A stretch of DNA of 46,236 nucleotides, from positions 1,081-47,316 of the forward strand of contig DIWT01000028.1 of assembly GCA_002435745.1 (NCBI GenBank), written 5' to 3'. The notes beneath the pieces are model-generated. The model made no database searches and was not told the origin of the DNA. It worked only from the letters and a program-made list of their open reading frames with translations. Position numbers and translations under genes: made by a program. This document shows, piece by piece, positions 30,766-39,138 of this stretch; the first letter of the stretch is position 1, and the number at the start of each line of letters is the position of its first letter. This DNA is from a bacterium UBP15_UBA6099 (GTDB taxonomy: Bacteria; UBP15; UBA6099).

Positions 30766-32067
30766 ATGACAAATATCCCTGAAACGATTTACGCCGAAAT
30801 GGCGGACATGGTCCTGATGTGCTGGGACGATATGCGCATGGGCGAGATGATGATCCAGATGGAGATGAATTTTCCCGGCTCCTTGGATGTGCCACGGCTC
30901 GCGCGCGCGCTTGACCTCGTGCTCGATATGCAGCCGGTGCTTGGATGCCGCGCGGAGATGCGCCCGAAACGGATGTTATGGCGCAGGCTTCCGCCGGACC
31001 AGAGAAAGAACCTGATTGTAACATCCGACGAACGCGCCTTTGACGGCTTCAGGCTGCTGCGCATCGATGCGACAACCGGGCCGCTGGTTCAGGCATGCCT
31101 GCTGCAGAGCGGAGGCGGAGACCGCCTCATCCTGAAAGTCGCGCACCAAGCTGCCGACGCCGGCGGCGTCAAGGAAACAGCCGAGGACATAGCCGCAATC
31201 TACACCCGCCTTGAAAATGAACCGGATTATCTCCCCGAACCGAATCTCACAGGCTGCCGGGACTGGATACAGATATATCGTCTCGTGCCGAAGCGGGTTT
31301 ATCCGAAAATATTTATTAATTTCCTCCGCGAATGCTGGCTGACTATGGTTCCATACGCATCGCGGATGATCGCCCTGCCGGCTGGCGGCCCGCTGAAACC
31401 AATTTCGTTTGTCGCGCGGCATATCCCCGAAGAACGCGTCGCGGCTTTGTCTGCTTATGGCAAATCGCGCGGCGCATCGATAAACGATATCATTGCGACG
31501 GCTTTCATCCGCGCTAACGCCGCCACCGGGAACCCCAGCGGCCGCGGCCATCTGCGCCTGCACATGACAATAGACCTTCGCCGCTGGCACCTCAACTCCG
31601 GCCGCGCGGAAGGAATCTGCAACCTCAGCGCGTTTGAGTTCGTCAGCCTCGGCAGAAATCCGGGGCGCAACTTCGAGGAAGCGCTTTCGCGCGTAAGCTC
31701 GCACATGCGCCGCAGAAAGGCAAATCTCCCCGGCCTCAGCCAGGCGCCCTATCTGCCGCTGTACTACAATCTGTCATACAACGGTCTGAAAAAGTTCTTC
31801 GGGATAGTAATGAAGTTTATGATAAAAAAGAAAAACTTTCCGAATATGCTGACGAACATGGGCCCGATTGTTCCGGAAAAGGTTTCATTCAGCGGAATGG
31901 CTCCATCCCGCGCATGGATGCTCGTGCCGCCGATTTTTCCGCCGGTTTTCGGAGCGGGCCTTTCAGGATACAAAGGCTCGCTCACAATCACAGCCGGAGC
32001 GCCCGAACCTGCAAAAGCCGCCGTGGAAGCTTACTTCGATAAAATCATTGCGGAGCTGCCCGTGTAG
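30766..32067 (+). CDS. Condensation-domain/PapA-like acyltransferase superfamily protein
   Basis: The 433-aa protein resembles the chloramphenicol acetyltransferase/condensation/PapA-type fold. An N-terminal half begins with a PRLARALDLVLDMQPVLGCR-type helix. The active-site region reads LKVAHQAADAGGVKE, and the C-terminal half has RLHMTIDLRR, NLSAFEF and LTNMGPI. The usual HHxxxDG motif appears as AHQAADA: the catalytic second His and the Asp remain, while the first His and the Gly are replaced. It stands alone between the transposase relic and 350 bp of empty DNA. Wax ester, lipid or polyketide acylation are all possible. Confidence 0.65.
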   Translation: MTNIPETIYAEMADMVLMCWDDMRMGEMMIQMEMNFPGSLDVPRLARALDLVLDMQPVLGCRAEMRPKRMLWRRLPPDQRKNLIVTSDERAFDGFRLLRIDATTGPLVQACLLQSGGGDRLILKVAHQAADAGGVKETAEDIAAIYTRLENEPDYLPEPNLTGCRDWIQIYRLVPKRVYPKIFINFLRECWLTMVPYASRMIALPAGGPLKPISFVARHIPEERVAALSAYGKSRGASINDIIATAFIRANAATGNPSGRGHLRLHMTIDLRRWHLNSGRAEGICNLSAFEFVSLGRNPGRNFEEALSRVSSHMRRRKANLPGLSQAPYLPLYYNLSYNGLKKFFGIVMKFMIKKKNFPNMLTNMGPIVPEKVSFSGMAPSRAWMLVPPIFPPVFGAGLSGYKGSLTITAGAPEPAKAAVEAYFDKIIAELPV

Positions 32068-32418
32068 GATCAACGGCTCTTATTTTCAGACAAATAATTC
32101 TTTGCTTTTGTAATTGAATAATAATCTTGACCGTAGCGATTTTCGCGGCAATAACGCTCATGCTTATTACAAGCTGATTTTTGCTGAGTAGACAAAGATC
32201 GGCGGTTCTCCAAGATTGCCGTCGTTGAAAATGGCTCTTTTGTAAACGATATTCAAAAAACACCGTGCCGCCTTCTTCCAATCTTACAGGGAAGATGGCA
32301 AACCACTTGTGTCAGCTTGCCAGCTTCGCCCGCTCGATTGCCAAATCCGCAAAGCCCGGAGTAAACACTCTTTTTCGGGCATAATCCATGTTTATATCGA
32401 TTTTTTCGGGATTAAGGC
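32068..32418. other. Intergenic region without a recognisable gene
   Basis: I looked at both strands and saw no supported gene, RNA or strong terminator in these 351 bp. Composition is more AT-rich at the left end. The convergent genes on either side end here. Confidence 0.5.
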
Positions 32419-33570
32419 TCACGCGCCGAGGAGGACTTTGGCGATAAGCAGTTTGTTAATCTCGTTCGTGCCCGCGCCTATCTCCAGCAGTTTGGCGTCT
32501 CTCATGTAACGCTCGACCTTGTATTCGCGGCAGTAGCCGTAGCCGCCGAGAATTTGAATAGCGTCGAGCGCGGCCTGCGTTCCCATTTCGGTGGCGAACC
32601 ATTTGGCGATTCCCGCCTGCGCGGTGACAAGCCGCCCGGAGTCTATCATCTCCAGCACGTGGATGATATATGTTCTGGCAAGCTCGATGTCCCGATGCAT
32701 CCGGGCGATTTTTTCCTGAACGAGCTGGAACTTCGATATTGGTTTTCCGAATTGGGTTCTCGTTTTCGAATACTCTAAGCAGATTTCGAGGCAGCGCTGG
32801 GCTATCGCCACATTTATGGCTCCCGCGACCGACCTTTCGAAATCAAGCGACGCCATCATGTCGAAGAACCCGCTTCCGGGCTTGCCGAGGACGCGGGAGT
32901 CAGGGACGAAGACATTGTCCAAGAAAATCTCTCCGGTGGGCGAGCAGCGCATGCCCATTTTGTCCAGCGGTTTGCCTGTGGAGAGGCCGTCCGCGCCCCG
33001 GTCTAGGATGAACGCCGTTCCGCCGTCTATCCTGCCGGGATCGCCTCCCGTTCTGGCGATTATTATGAAGTGGTCCGCGATGGGCGCGTTGGTGATGAAT
33101 GTCTTGCGTCCGTTCAGCAGCCAGCCGCCTTCGGCGCGGACGGCGCGGGTCTTTATCCCCAGCGCGTCCGATCCTGCGTCCGGCTCGGTCAACCCCCAAC
33201 AGCCGATTTTCTCTCCGCTTGCGATTCCCGGAAGGTAGGCGGCTTTCTGCTCTTCGTTGCCGTTCCGCGCCACGTTCGCGGCGAACAGGGTGATCGACGC
33301 GCCCACCGACAGGGCGAATCCCGCGCTTGCCTTGGCTATCTCCTCGACGCACATCATGACGGTCACGGAGTCCGGGCTGCCCTCCATGAAGCCGCCGTAT
33401 TCGGCGGGCAGGCGCAGTCCGAGGAACCCCAGCGCGCCCAGCCGCCGGTAGAGATTGACCGGAAATTCGCCGGTCGCGTCTATCTCGTCGGCCACAGGCT
33501 CAAGTTCGTTCCGGGCAAACTTCCGGATGGTGTCGACGAACATTTTTCTTTCGAGAGGGACTTCGGGCAT
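32419..33570 (-). CDS. Acyl-CoA dehydrogenase, isovaleryl-CoA-dehydrogenase-like
   Basis: The 383-aa flavoprotein has the family signatures GCWGLTEPDAGSD (FAD and substrate loop), NGRKTFITNAP, TRTQFGKPISKFQLVQ and QILGGYGYCREYKVER. At the usual catalytic position, YEGT is replaced by IGAGT, as in isovaleryl-CoA dehydrogenase. There the base Glu instead lies in the LDLERLVLA segment; here LDFERSVAG keeps that Glu. It therefore should be active and is probably specific for branched or medium acyl-CoA. It follows cdsA by 48 bp on the same strand. It would pass electrons to electron-transfer flavoprotein, which is not in the window. Confidence 0.9.
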   Translation of the reverse strand: MPEVPLERKMFVDTIRKFARNELEPVADEIDATGEFPVNLYRRLGALGFLGLRLPAEYGGFMEGSPDSVTVMMCVEEIAKASAGFALSVGASITLFAANVARNGNEEQKAAYLPGIASGEKIGCWGLTEPDAGSDALGIKTRAVRAEGGWLLNGRKTFITNAPIADHFIIIARTGGDPGRIDGGTAFILDRGADGLSTGKPLDKMGMRCSPTGEIFLDNVFVPDSRVLGKPGSGFFDMMASLDFERSVAGAINVAIAQRCLEICLEYSKTRTQFGKPISKFQLVQEKIARMHRDIELARTYIIHVLEMIDSGRLVTAQAGIAKWFATEMGTQAALDAIQILGGYGYCREYKVERYMRDAKLLEIGAGTNEINKLLIAKVLLGA

Positions 33571-33618
33571 AGGGGCCTCCGCGCGGCTCGGACTCCGCTT
33601 GCGCGGGTCTCTTCGCGT

Positions 33619-34470
33619 CTAAAATCCGCGAGTGTAGAAATAAACCGCGAAATACGTCAGGGGAGCGACGAAATATATGCTGTCGAACCTGTCGAGAACT
33701 CCGCCGTGGTTGCGGAAGAAAGCCCCGGAGTCTTTAGCTTGGAAACGCCTTTTGATGGAAGATTCATAGAGATCGCCGCCGAGTCCGACCACGGGAATGG
33801 TCAGGCCGAGGAACATTATCAGCGGCGTCGGCAGGTTGAGGACATGCCCGAAGATGTATATCGCCACGAATCCCGCGAACGCGGCGCCGACCACTCCCTC
33901 GACCGTTTTGTTGGGGCTTATGCGCGACAACTTTTCCTTGCCTACGATTCGGCCGGAGAGGTACGCTCCGGTGTCAGACGCCCACGCTCCGACGAACGGC
34001 AGCAGGAACAGCAGATGCCTGTCGCCCGCCGCCGCCGAAAGATGGTTCTTGTCCAGAAAATTGAGGCCGAGCACGCAGCTCATGGAGCCGCCGATGTAGA
34101 ATCCGCCGAAAAGCGCCGCTGCGAGGATTGAAACGGCCGGAACGCGGAAGACGCGCGAGTTTTCAAGGAACTTCAGAGCAATGAGCGCGGCGGCGCAAAG
34201 CGCCAAAGCCGCGTTCAGCCGCTCTATTCCGCCGCTCGGCGGACGGTATGCCAGCAACATGAACGCCGCCGCCGCCGCATAGCCGGCCGCCTTGCCGGAC
34301 TTCCCGCCATTCCTCAGCGCCAGCTCGTAATACTCCCACATCGCGAACGCCGCGAAAAAGAATATCACCAGAAACAGCGCGACATCGTTGTACCACGCAA
34401 GGCACAGGAAGATTAAAGAGGCGGATATGCCTATGGCGAGCCGGGCGGTGAAGTCTTTGTTAAGAGACAT
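33619..34470 (-). CDS. cdsA: Phosphatidate cytidylyltransferase
   Basis: The 283-aa membrane protein has several hydrophobic helices and the CDP-diglyceride synthase signature SIKRRFQAKDSGAFFRNHGG followed by VLDRFDS. SDTGAYLSGRIVGKEK is also typical. It converts phosphatidate and CTP to CDP-diacylglycerol for phospholipid synthesis. Its start overlaps the end of a small upstream reading frame by 11 bp. The undecaprenyl synthase gene often found upstream is absent. Confidence 0.93.
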   Translation of the reverse strand: MSLNKDFTARLAIGISASLIFLCLAWYNDVALFLVIFFFAAFAMWEYYELALRNGGKSGKAAGYAAAAAFMLLAYRPPSGGIERLNAALALCAAALIALKFLENSRVFRVPAVSILAAALFGGFYIGGSMSCVLGLNFLDKNHLSAAAGDRHLLFLLPFVGAWASDTGAYLSGRIVGKEKLSRISPNKTVEGVVGAAFAGFVAIYIFGHVLNLPTPLIMFLGLTIPVVGLGGDLYESSIKRRFQAKDSGAFFRNHGGVLDRFDSIYFVAPLTYFAVYFYTRGF

Positions 34471-34627
34471 ATGTCAGAATTGCGGACGCGGCGGAGATTA
34501 CCATCCGGGCGACTGCGGAGAAAAACAGTCCTGCCGCCACCCCGATGGCTGCGGCTGCGGCGTAACGCTGCGCCCTTGCGGCCGTTCCCGCGTCGTCTGC
34601 CTTAATCGCGTGCAACCAGTTGTTCAT
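34460..34627 (-). CDS. Small predicted membrane protein (55 aa) coupled to cdsA
   Basis: A minus-strand ATG at 34627 opens a 55-codon frame: MNNWLHAIKADDAGTAARAQ, then a hydrophobic Ala/Gly-rich segment (AAAAAIGVAAGLFFSAVARM) and ISAASAILTYVS. An AGGG site lies about 9 bp upstream. The stop overlaps the cdsA start by 11 bp, suggesting coupling. One transmembrane helix is predicted by eye. No family is recognised; it may simply be a leader for cdsA. The 34628-34844 gap upstream has a TATAAT-like box near 34792 but no clear -35. Confidence 0.45.
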   Translation of the reverse strand: MNNWLHAIKADDAGTAARAQRYAAAAAIGVAAGLFFSAVARMVISAASAILTYVS

Positions 34628-34844
34628 AGTCGCTATCCCTCGCTTTTCGCCGTCTGCCCGCCTGCCTAGTGAATTATCTTATTAAAGATTCTATTTACAT
34701 CAAAACACACTGTCAATAAGTCGCGCGAAGAGACGCAGCCGCCCCGAGCGTTAAAAGGGCGGCTATGCCGCGCGCGGGAAGTCTGATAGAGTATAATGCG
34801 AAGGGTGGGGCGGACGCCTCGAGGCAGCCGCCGGAACTGACGAA

Positions 34845-35684
34845 ATGCGTCTTAGAAAAGAAATCGGACAACATCTGCTGACCGACCGCGGCGCGTTGCG
34901 CCGCATGGCGGAGGCGGCGCGGGTCGCCCCCGGAGGTCTTTGTGTCGAGATCGGCCCCGGAACCGGGAACCTGACACGGGAACTGCTAGCGCTCGGCGCG
35001 CGCGTCGTCGCCGTCGAACTCGACGAGCGGATGGCCGCCCGCCTCGAACGCTCTTTTTGCGGCGAACCCCGGCTCTCCGTCGTAAGGGCTGACATACTTA
35101 AAGTGAGCCTTGACGACCTAGTTTCGGAGGCGGACAGGCCGGCGGTCGCGACCGGCAACCTGCCGTACTACATTTCCTCTCCAATCATCTTCAAGCTGCT
35201 CGACCGCAGCGAACTGTTCAGCAGGGTCGCGGCTCTGGTGCAGAAGGAGGTGGGCGTCCGCATGTGCGCGCCTCCCGGCTCCCGCGACTACGGCATGCTC
35301 TCTGTTTTCTGCCAAGCCGTGGCTGAGTGCGAGGAACTTTTCACTGTCCCGCCGGAAGCTTTCAACCCTCCTCCCGCAGTGGACTCCTGCGCCGTGTCTC
35401 TCGCCCCCCTGCCTCCCGGCTCTTCGGGTGTGGAAGACCGGCGGGTCTTCTCTCTGATCGTTCGCGGTTTGTTTGAACACAGAAGAAAAACCTGCTATAA
35501 TTCCTTGCGAATCAGCCTCCTCAAAGGGGTCTGCCGAGAATTGTCGGACTCCGGCGCGGATGCGGCAGGATTGCAGGACGGTATTTTTTCCGACCTGAAA
35601 ATAGACGGCTCAGTCAGGCCTGAACATCTCGACGTGCCGACTATAATCAAGGTCGCAAACGAGTTCGGCCGCCGGTTGGCCTGA
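34845..35684 (+). CDS. rsmA: 16S rRNA dimethyladenosine transferase RsmA (KsgA)
   Basis: The 279-aa protein has the family start KEIGQHLL, the SAM motif VEIGPGTGNLT, ALGARVVAVELDERM and the target-base motif TGNLPYYISSPI. The last part includes FNPPPAVDSC, as in KsgA. It dimethylates two adjacent adenosines near the 3' end of 16S rRNA. The length is normal. It stands alone and is divergent from cdsA. Confidence 0.95.
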   Translation: MRLRKEIGQHLLTDRGALRRMAEAARVAPGGLCVEIGPGTGNLTRELLALGARVVAVELDERMAARLERSFCGEPRLSVVRADILKVSLDDLVSEADRPAVATGNLPYYISSPIIFKLLDRSELFSRVAALVQKEVGVRMCAPPGSRDYGMLSVFCQAVAECEELFTVPPEAFNPPPAVDSCAVSLAPLPPGSSGVEDRRVFSLIVRGLFEHRRKTCYNSLRISLLKGVCRELSDSGADAAGLQDGIFSDLKIDGSVRPEHLDVPTIIKVANEFGRRLA

Positions 35685-35801
35685 TTTCCGAAACACAAAA
35701 CCGGCTTTATTAAATAGGATATTTTGCGTCGCGCAAAGCGACACATCGAATTGGGACAAGCATATAAGGGCTTGTTTCTAAAACCGAAAAAGGACTCTAT
35801 C

Positions 35802-36818
35802 ATGGAAACTATCCTCGTAACCGGCGGAGCCGGATTCATAGGCTCGAATTTCGTTCACTTCATGCTGAAAAAACACGACGATATAAAGATAATAAACCTC
35901 GACAAGCTGACGTACGCGGGGAACCTCGAAAATCTGGAAGATTTAAAGGGCGACGCGCGGCACGAGTTCGTCAAAGGCGACATCTGCGACCGCGCGCTGG
36001 TGTCCGAATTGATGGCGAAATGCGACGCAGTAGTTCACTTTGCGGCGGAAACGCACGTGGACCGCTCGATCGTCAGCGCAGGGGAATTCATCCAGACGGA
36101 TGTGCTCGGCACGCAGGCGCTTCTCGAAGCGGCGCGCGAGCGCGGCGTGCGCAGATTCGTCCACATCTCCACCGACGAGGTGTACGGCGACGCCGGCGAC
36201 GAGCCTTCAAAAGAAACCGACGCCCTCATGCCCAGAAGCCCTTACGCGGCCAGCAAAACCGGCGCGGACAGGCTCGCATTCTCTTACTTCACCACTTACG
36301 GCCTGCCGGTCATCATCACTCGCGGCGTCAACAACTACGGCCCTTTCCAATATCCGGAAAAACTCATTCCCCTCTTTGTAACGAACGCCATAGACGACAA
36401 ACCCCTCCCGGTTTATGGTTCAGGAAGAAACACCCGCGACTGGATTTTTGTCGACGACCATTGCGACGGCATTGACACGGTTCTTCGCGCGGACGACAAA
36501 TACAACGGCGAATGCTTTAATATCGGGGCTAGCCAAGAGCTTTCGGTTTTGCAAATCACAGACATTATTTTGGAATACCTCAATAAATCGCACGCCCTAA
36601 TCAAGCATGTTGAGGACAGGTTGGGCCATGTTAAAAGGCACGCGGTCAGGACGGATAAGATAGCGGGCGCGCTAGGTTGGAAGGCGAAATCTTCCTTTGA
36701 GGAAGCTATGGAAAAGACCATCCGCTGGTATGTCGAAAACGAGGGCTGGTGGCGCAGAATTAAGGAAAAACAGGAAGAATATAAAAAGTTTATGGACGAA
36801 TACTACAAGAACAGGTGA
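35802..36818 (+). CDS. rmlB: dTDP-glucose 4,6-dehydratase
   Basis: I start at the ATG giving METILVTGGAGFIGSN, with AAAAAGGA upstream; the frame continues 26 codons further upstream without support. The 338-aa protein has the NAD motif TGGAGFIGSNFVHFML, the active-site STDEVYGD and YxxxK (PYAASKTGAD), and RNTRDWIFVDDHC, all typical of RmlB. It converts dTDP-glucose to dTDP-4-keto-6-deoxyglucose in dTDP-rhamnose synthesis. rmlD follows after 9 bp; rmlA and rmlC are not in the window. Confidence 0.95.
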   Translation: METILVTGGAGFIGSNFVHFMLKKHDDIKIINLDKLTYAGNLENLEDLKGDARHEFVKGDICDRALVSELMAKCDAVVHFAAETHVDRSIVSAGEFIQTDVLGTQALLEAARERGVRRFVHISTDEVYGDAGDEPSKETDALMPRSPYAASKTGADRLAFSYFTTYGLPVIITRGVNNYGPFQYPEKLIPLFVTNAIDDKPLPVYGSGRNTRDWIFVDDHCDGIDTVLRADDKYNGECFNIGASQELSVLQITDIILEYLNKSHALIKHVEDRLGHVKRHAVRTDKIAGALGWKAKSSFEEAMEKTIRWYVENEGWWRRIKEKQEEYKKFMDEYYKNR

Positions 36819-36827
36819 ATCCGGGAG

Positions 36828-37733
36828 ATGGACGGGAAAAGGCCTAAGGTAGCGGTGTTCGGCTGCACGGGGATGCTCGGATGGGCATTGCTCGACGCGT
36901 TGCCGAGATCGGGTTTCGAGGCGGTTCCAATCCCGGAGGACAAAGTCGATATCAGAGACGCCGAAGCGGTGGAAAACGCGGTTGCGGAGGCGGCTCCGGC
37001 GGCGGTAATAAATGCGGCGGCCTACACCGACGTCGACGGGTGCGAGTCGAATGTGGAACTGGCGCGCGCGGTGAACGCGGACGGAGCGGCGAACGTAGCC
37101 CGCGCCGCATCCGACGCCCGCGCAGCCCTCATCCATATCAGCACGGACTATGTCTTCGGCGGAGGTAAAAAAATGCCTCTGCTGGAGAGCGAACCGGCGA
37201 ATCCTCAGGGCGTTTACGCCAACACGAAGTGGGAAGGCGAAAAAGCCGTCCGTCAAGAGGGCGGTCGCTGGTTCATAATCCGGACATCTTGGCTCTTCGG
37301 ACCGAACGGCAGGAACTTCGTCGATACCATGTTGCGGCTTGGTTCCGAAAGAGAGGAAATCTCTGTTGTGAACGACCAAGAGGGCAGCCCCACTTACACA
37401 GTTCATCTGGCCGCCGGGATTTCGCGCCTGCTCGACCTGTATATCAGCAGGGGATTCGGAGAGACGGGGATATACCACCTGACTGCCGCCGGACATTGCG
37501 ACTGGCACGAGTTCGCAAGCCGCATATTCGAAGCTTGCCCCGGCAGGGTAAAAAACGTAAAGCCTATTTCGACCTATGATTATGTCGAATCGGCAGGCAG
37601 ACCCGTTGCTCCGCGCCCGGCTTATTCCGTTCTTAACTGCGACAAGATAAAAAAGAAGTTCGGCATAGCCCTGCCACGATGGGAAGTCGGCCTCATGGAA
37701 TTCCTTGATTCAAAAACAATACAACCAAAATAG
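36828..37733 (+). CDS. rmlD: dTDP-4-dehydrorhamnose reductase
   Basis: The 301-aa protein has VFGCTGMLGWAL, VINAAAYTDVDGCE, HISTDYVFGGG, the YxxxK of GVYANTKWEGE and RTSWLFGPNGRNFVDTM, which identify RmlD. It reduces dTDP-4-dehydrorhamnose to dTDP-rhamnose. It is clearly in one unit with rmlB. Rhamnose is likely used in lipopolysaccharide or other surface glycans. The 3' end is followed by non-coding DNA. Confidence 0.94.
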   Translation: MDGKRPKVAVFGCTGMLGWALLDALPRSGFEAVPIPEDKVDIRDAEAVENAVAEAAPAAVINAAAYTDVDGCESNVELARAVNADGAANVARAASDARAALIHISTDYVFGGGKKMPLLESEPANPQGVYANTKWEGEKAVRQEGGRWFIIRTSWLFGPNGRNFVDTMLRLGSEREEISVVNDQEGSPTYTVHLAAGISRLLDLYISRGFGETGIYHLTAAGHCDWHEFASRIFEACPGRVKNVKPISTYDYVESAGRPVAPRPAYSVLNCDKIKKKFGIALPRWEVGLMEFLDSKTIQPK

Positions 37734-38469
37734 ACATAACATTTCATAATCGCCCCATATAGCAATAGAGTATCGCCTGATGTTTGTTCATTCTTTTCCC
37801 GGCGACTAAAACTTTTCTTCCCCGGCTATTTCAACATATCCGCAATCCGTTTACGGCGGGCCGATTGCTGCGGACATGCCGATTCATCGCTTTGATATCC
37901 ATATAAAAATAGCGCTTAATGCGGCGGCGGCCATGCAGTGGCGAATCCGAAAACCTGAGAATCTCGCCTCAAGCCGCGCGAGGAAACACAGAAAGTTTTC
38001 AACAGAGAGATGTTATACACGCGCTGTTCCACGCAACTAGCAGAACAGCAGGCGAACTAGAATTAACATGTAAGTTTACTCCGCAATACATATACAAATA
38101 TTAACAAACGATGAGAAATAACTGGTGAAAAGTGATTCTGAAAACAGAAAACAATTGAAATGGATTCATTTTGCAAGTGTTGAGAACTGCGTTTGTATAC
38201 GCAATAAAATGTGGATAAGTTAAAAGAATGTGGAAAAACCCGACAAATTAGCATAAGCTTGCGTGTCAAAGCAAACGCTCAGACATAGACTGCGGCGAGA
38301 CCATAAAAGTCGTTCATGATTGTGTCCATTTAAAACGCGGCGTGTCCACGCTGTTCGGCAATGTCCACGATGCGACAGTAGGCGGAATTAATGAGCGCTC
38401 GGACAATTGATAGCATTGCAAACGGTGTTGAGGAGGGTGAACGAGGATTGTTATGACCGCGTGTTCGAT
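37734..38469. other. AT-rich non-coding region with DnaA-box-like and TGTCCA repeats
   Basis: I see no supported gene. An AT-rich stretch (about 38055-38240) holds a perfect DnaA box TGTGGATAA (38210-38218), a near match TGTGGAAAA (38229-38237) in the same orientation, and a weaker TTATACACG (38013-38021). Further right, TGTCCA occurs three times (38323, 38343, 38362) at 20- and 19-bp spacing. See findings. Confidence 0.5.
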
Positions 38470-38910
38470 TTAGTCCCGCGGGTCCAGAACATCGATATCG
38501 AGCGTTCGGGTGATGTGGGTTTGTCTGAGGGTGCGTTTGACTTCCTCGAGCAATTCCTCGATACCGAAAGGTTTGGTTATATAACGCCTTGCTCCGGCGA
38601 TATAAGAGGCGAGTTTTGTTGAAAGCTCCCGCTTGATAGTCACCATGATGACTGGTATCCCTTTTGTCGATTCGACTGAGGAGAGGGAGCGGCAGACTTC
38701 TATGCCGTCCATCTTCGGAAGCATTACATCGAGCAAAATAAGGTCTGGCCTGTCTTTTTCTGCGATTGCGATGCCGACCTCGCCTGAGTCGGCGGAAAAA
38801 GTGGTGTATCCGGCCTCTGATAGAACGGCGCAGACCAGATCGTTCATATCTTGGTCGTCTTCTATCACCAGTATTTTCTTTTTTCCGTTAGTTTCTATCG
38901 ACATGTTCAT
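38470..38910 (-). CDS. Stand-alone CheY-like response regulator receiver protein
   Basis: I use the ATG giving MNMSIETNGKKKILVIEDDQ; a GTG 13 codons upstream is less likely. The 146-aa product is a single receiver domain with the acidic pair D18-D19, phosphoacceptor D61 (LLLDVMLPKMDG), T91 and K113 (ITKPFG). There is no output domain. It could be controlled by the histidine kinase encoded 1.8 kb away on the other strand, although the two are not in one unit. It may act through protein contacts. Confidence 0.88.
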   Translation of the reverse strand: MNMSIETNGKKKILVIEDDQDMNDLVCAVLSEAGYTTFSADSGEVGIAIAEKDRPDLILLDVMLPKMDGIEVCRSLSSVESTKGIPVIMVTIKRELSTKLASYIAGARRYITKPFGIEELLEEVKRTLRQTHITRTLDIDVLDPRD

Positions 38911-39049
38911 CCGATCCGCCGACGCGGGGAGAAAAAACGATTCCCTCACAACGGCGCATAAGGAAAATACAACTTATATCGAACTTCTACCCATTTCTTT
39001 GAGCAGTCAAACAGAATATCGAAAATTTGTTATTGATTAAGACGAAGTG

Positions 39050-39098
39050 GAAAATTTTGGAAGGGCTTTTCTTAAAATCCCAACAAAAATTTCATATC
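39050..39098. repeat. Degenerate left-end copy of the composite repeat
   Basis: GGAAAATTTTGG, GGGCTTTTCTTAAAATCCC and AACAAAAATTT resemble the left terminus of the composite element with many substitutions. The rest of the element is not recognisable here. Confidence 0.35.
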
Positions 39099-39138
39099 GG
39101 CGCCGGAGACGCTTTGCTACAGACTTTTGCAAAACATC

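Noticed and set aside
33070..34131. A 353-codon plus-strand open frame
   Set aside because: Antisense to the acyl-CoA dehydrogenase and cdsA genes, whose motifs are clear.
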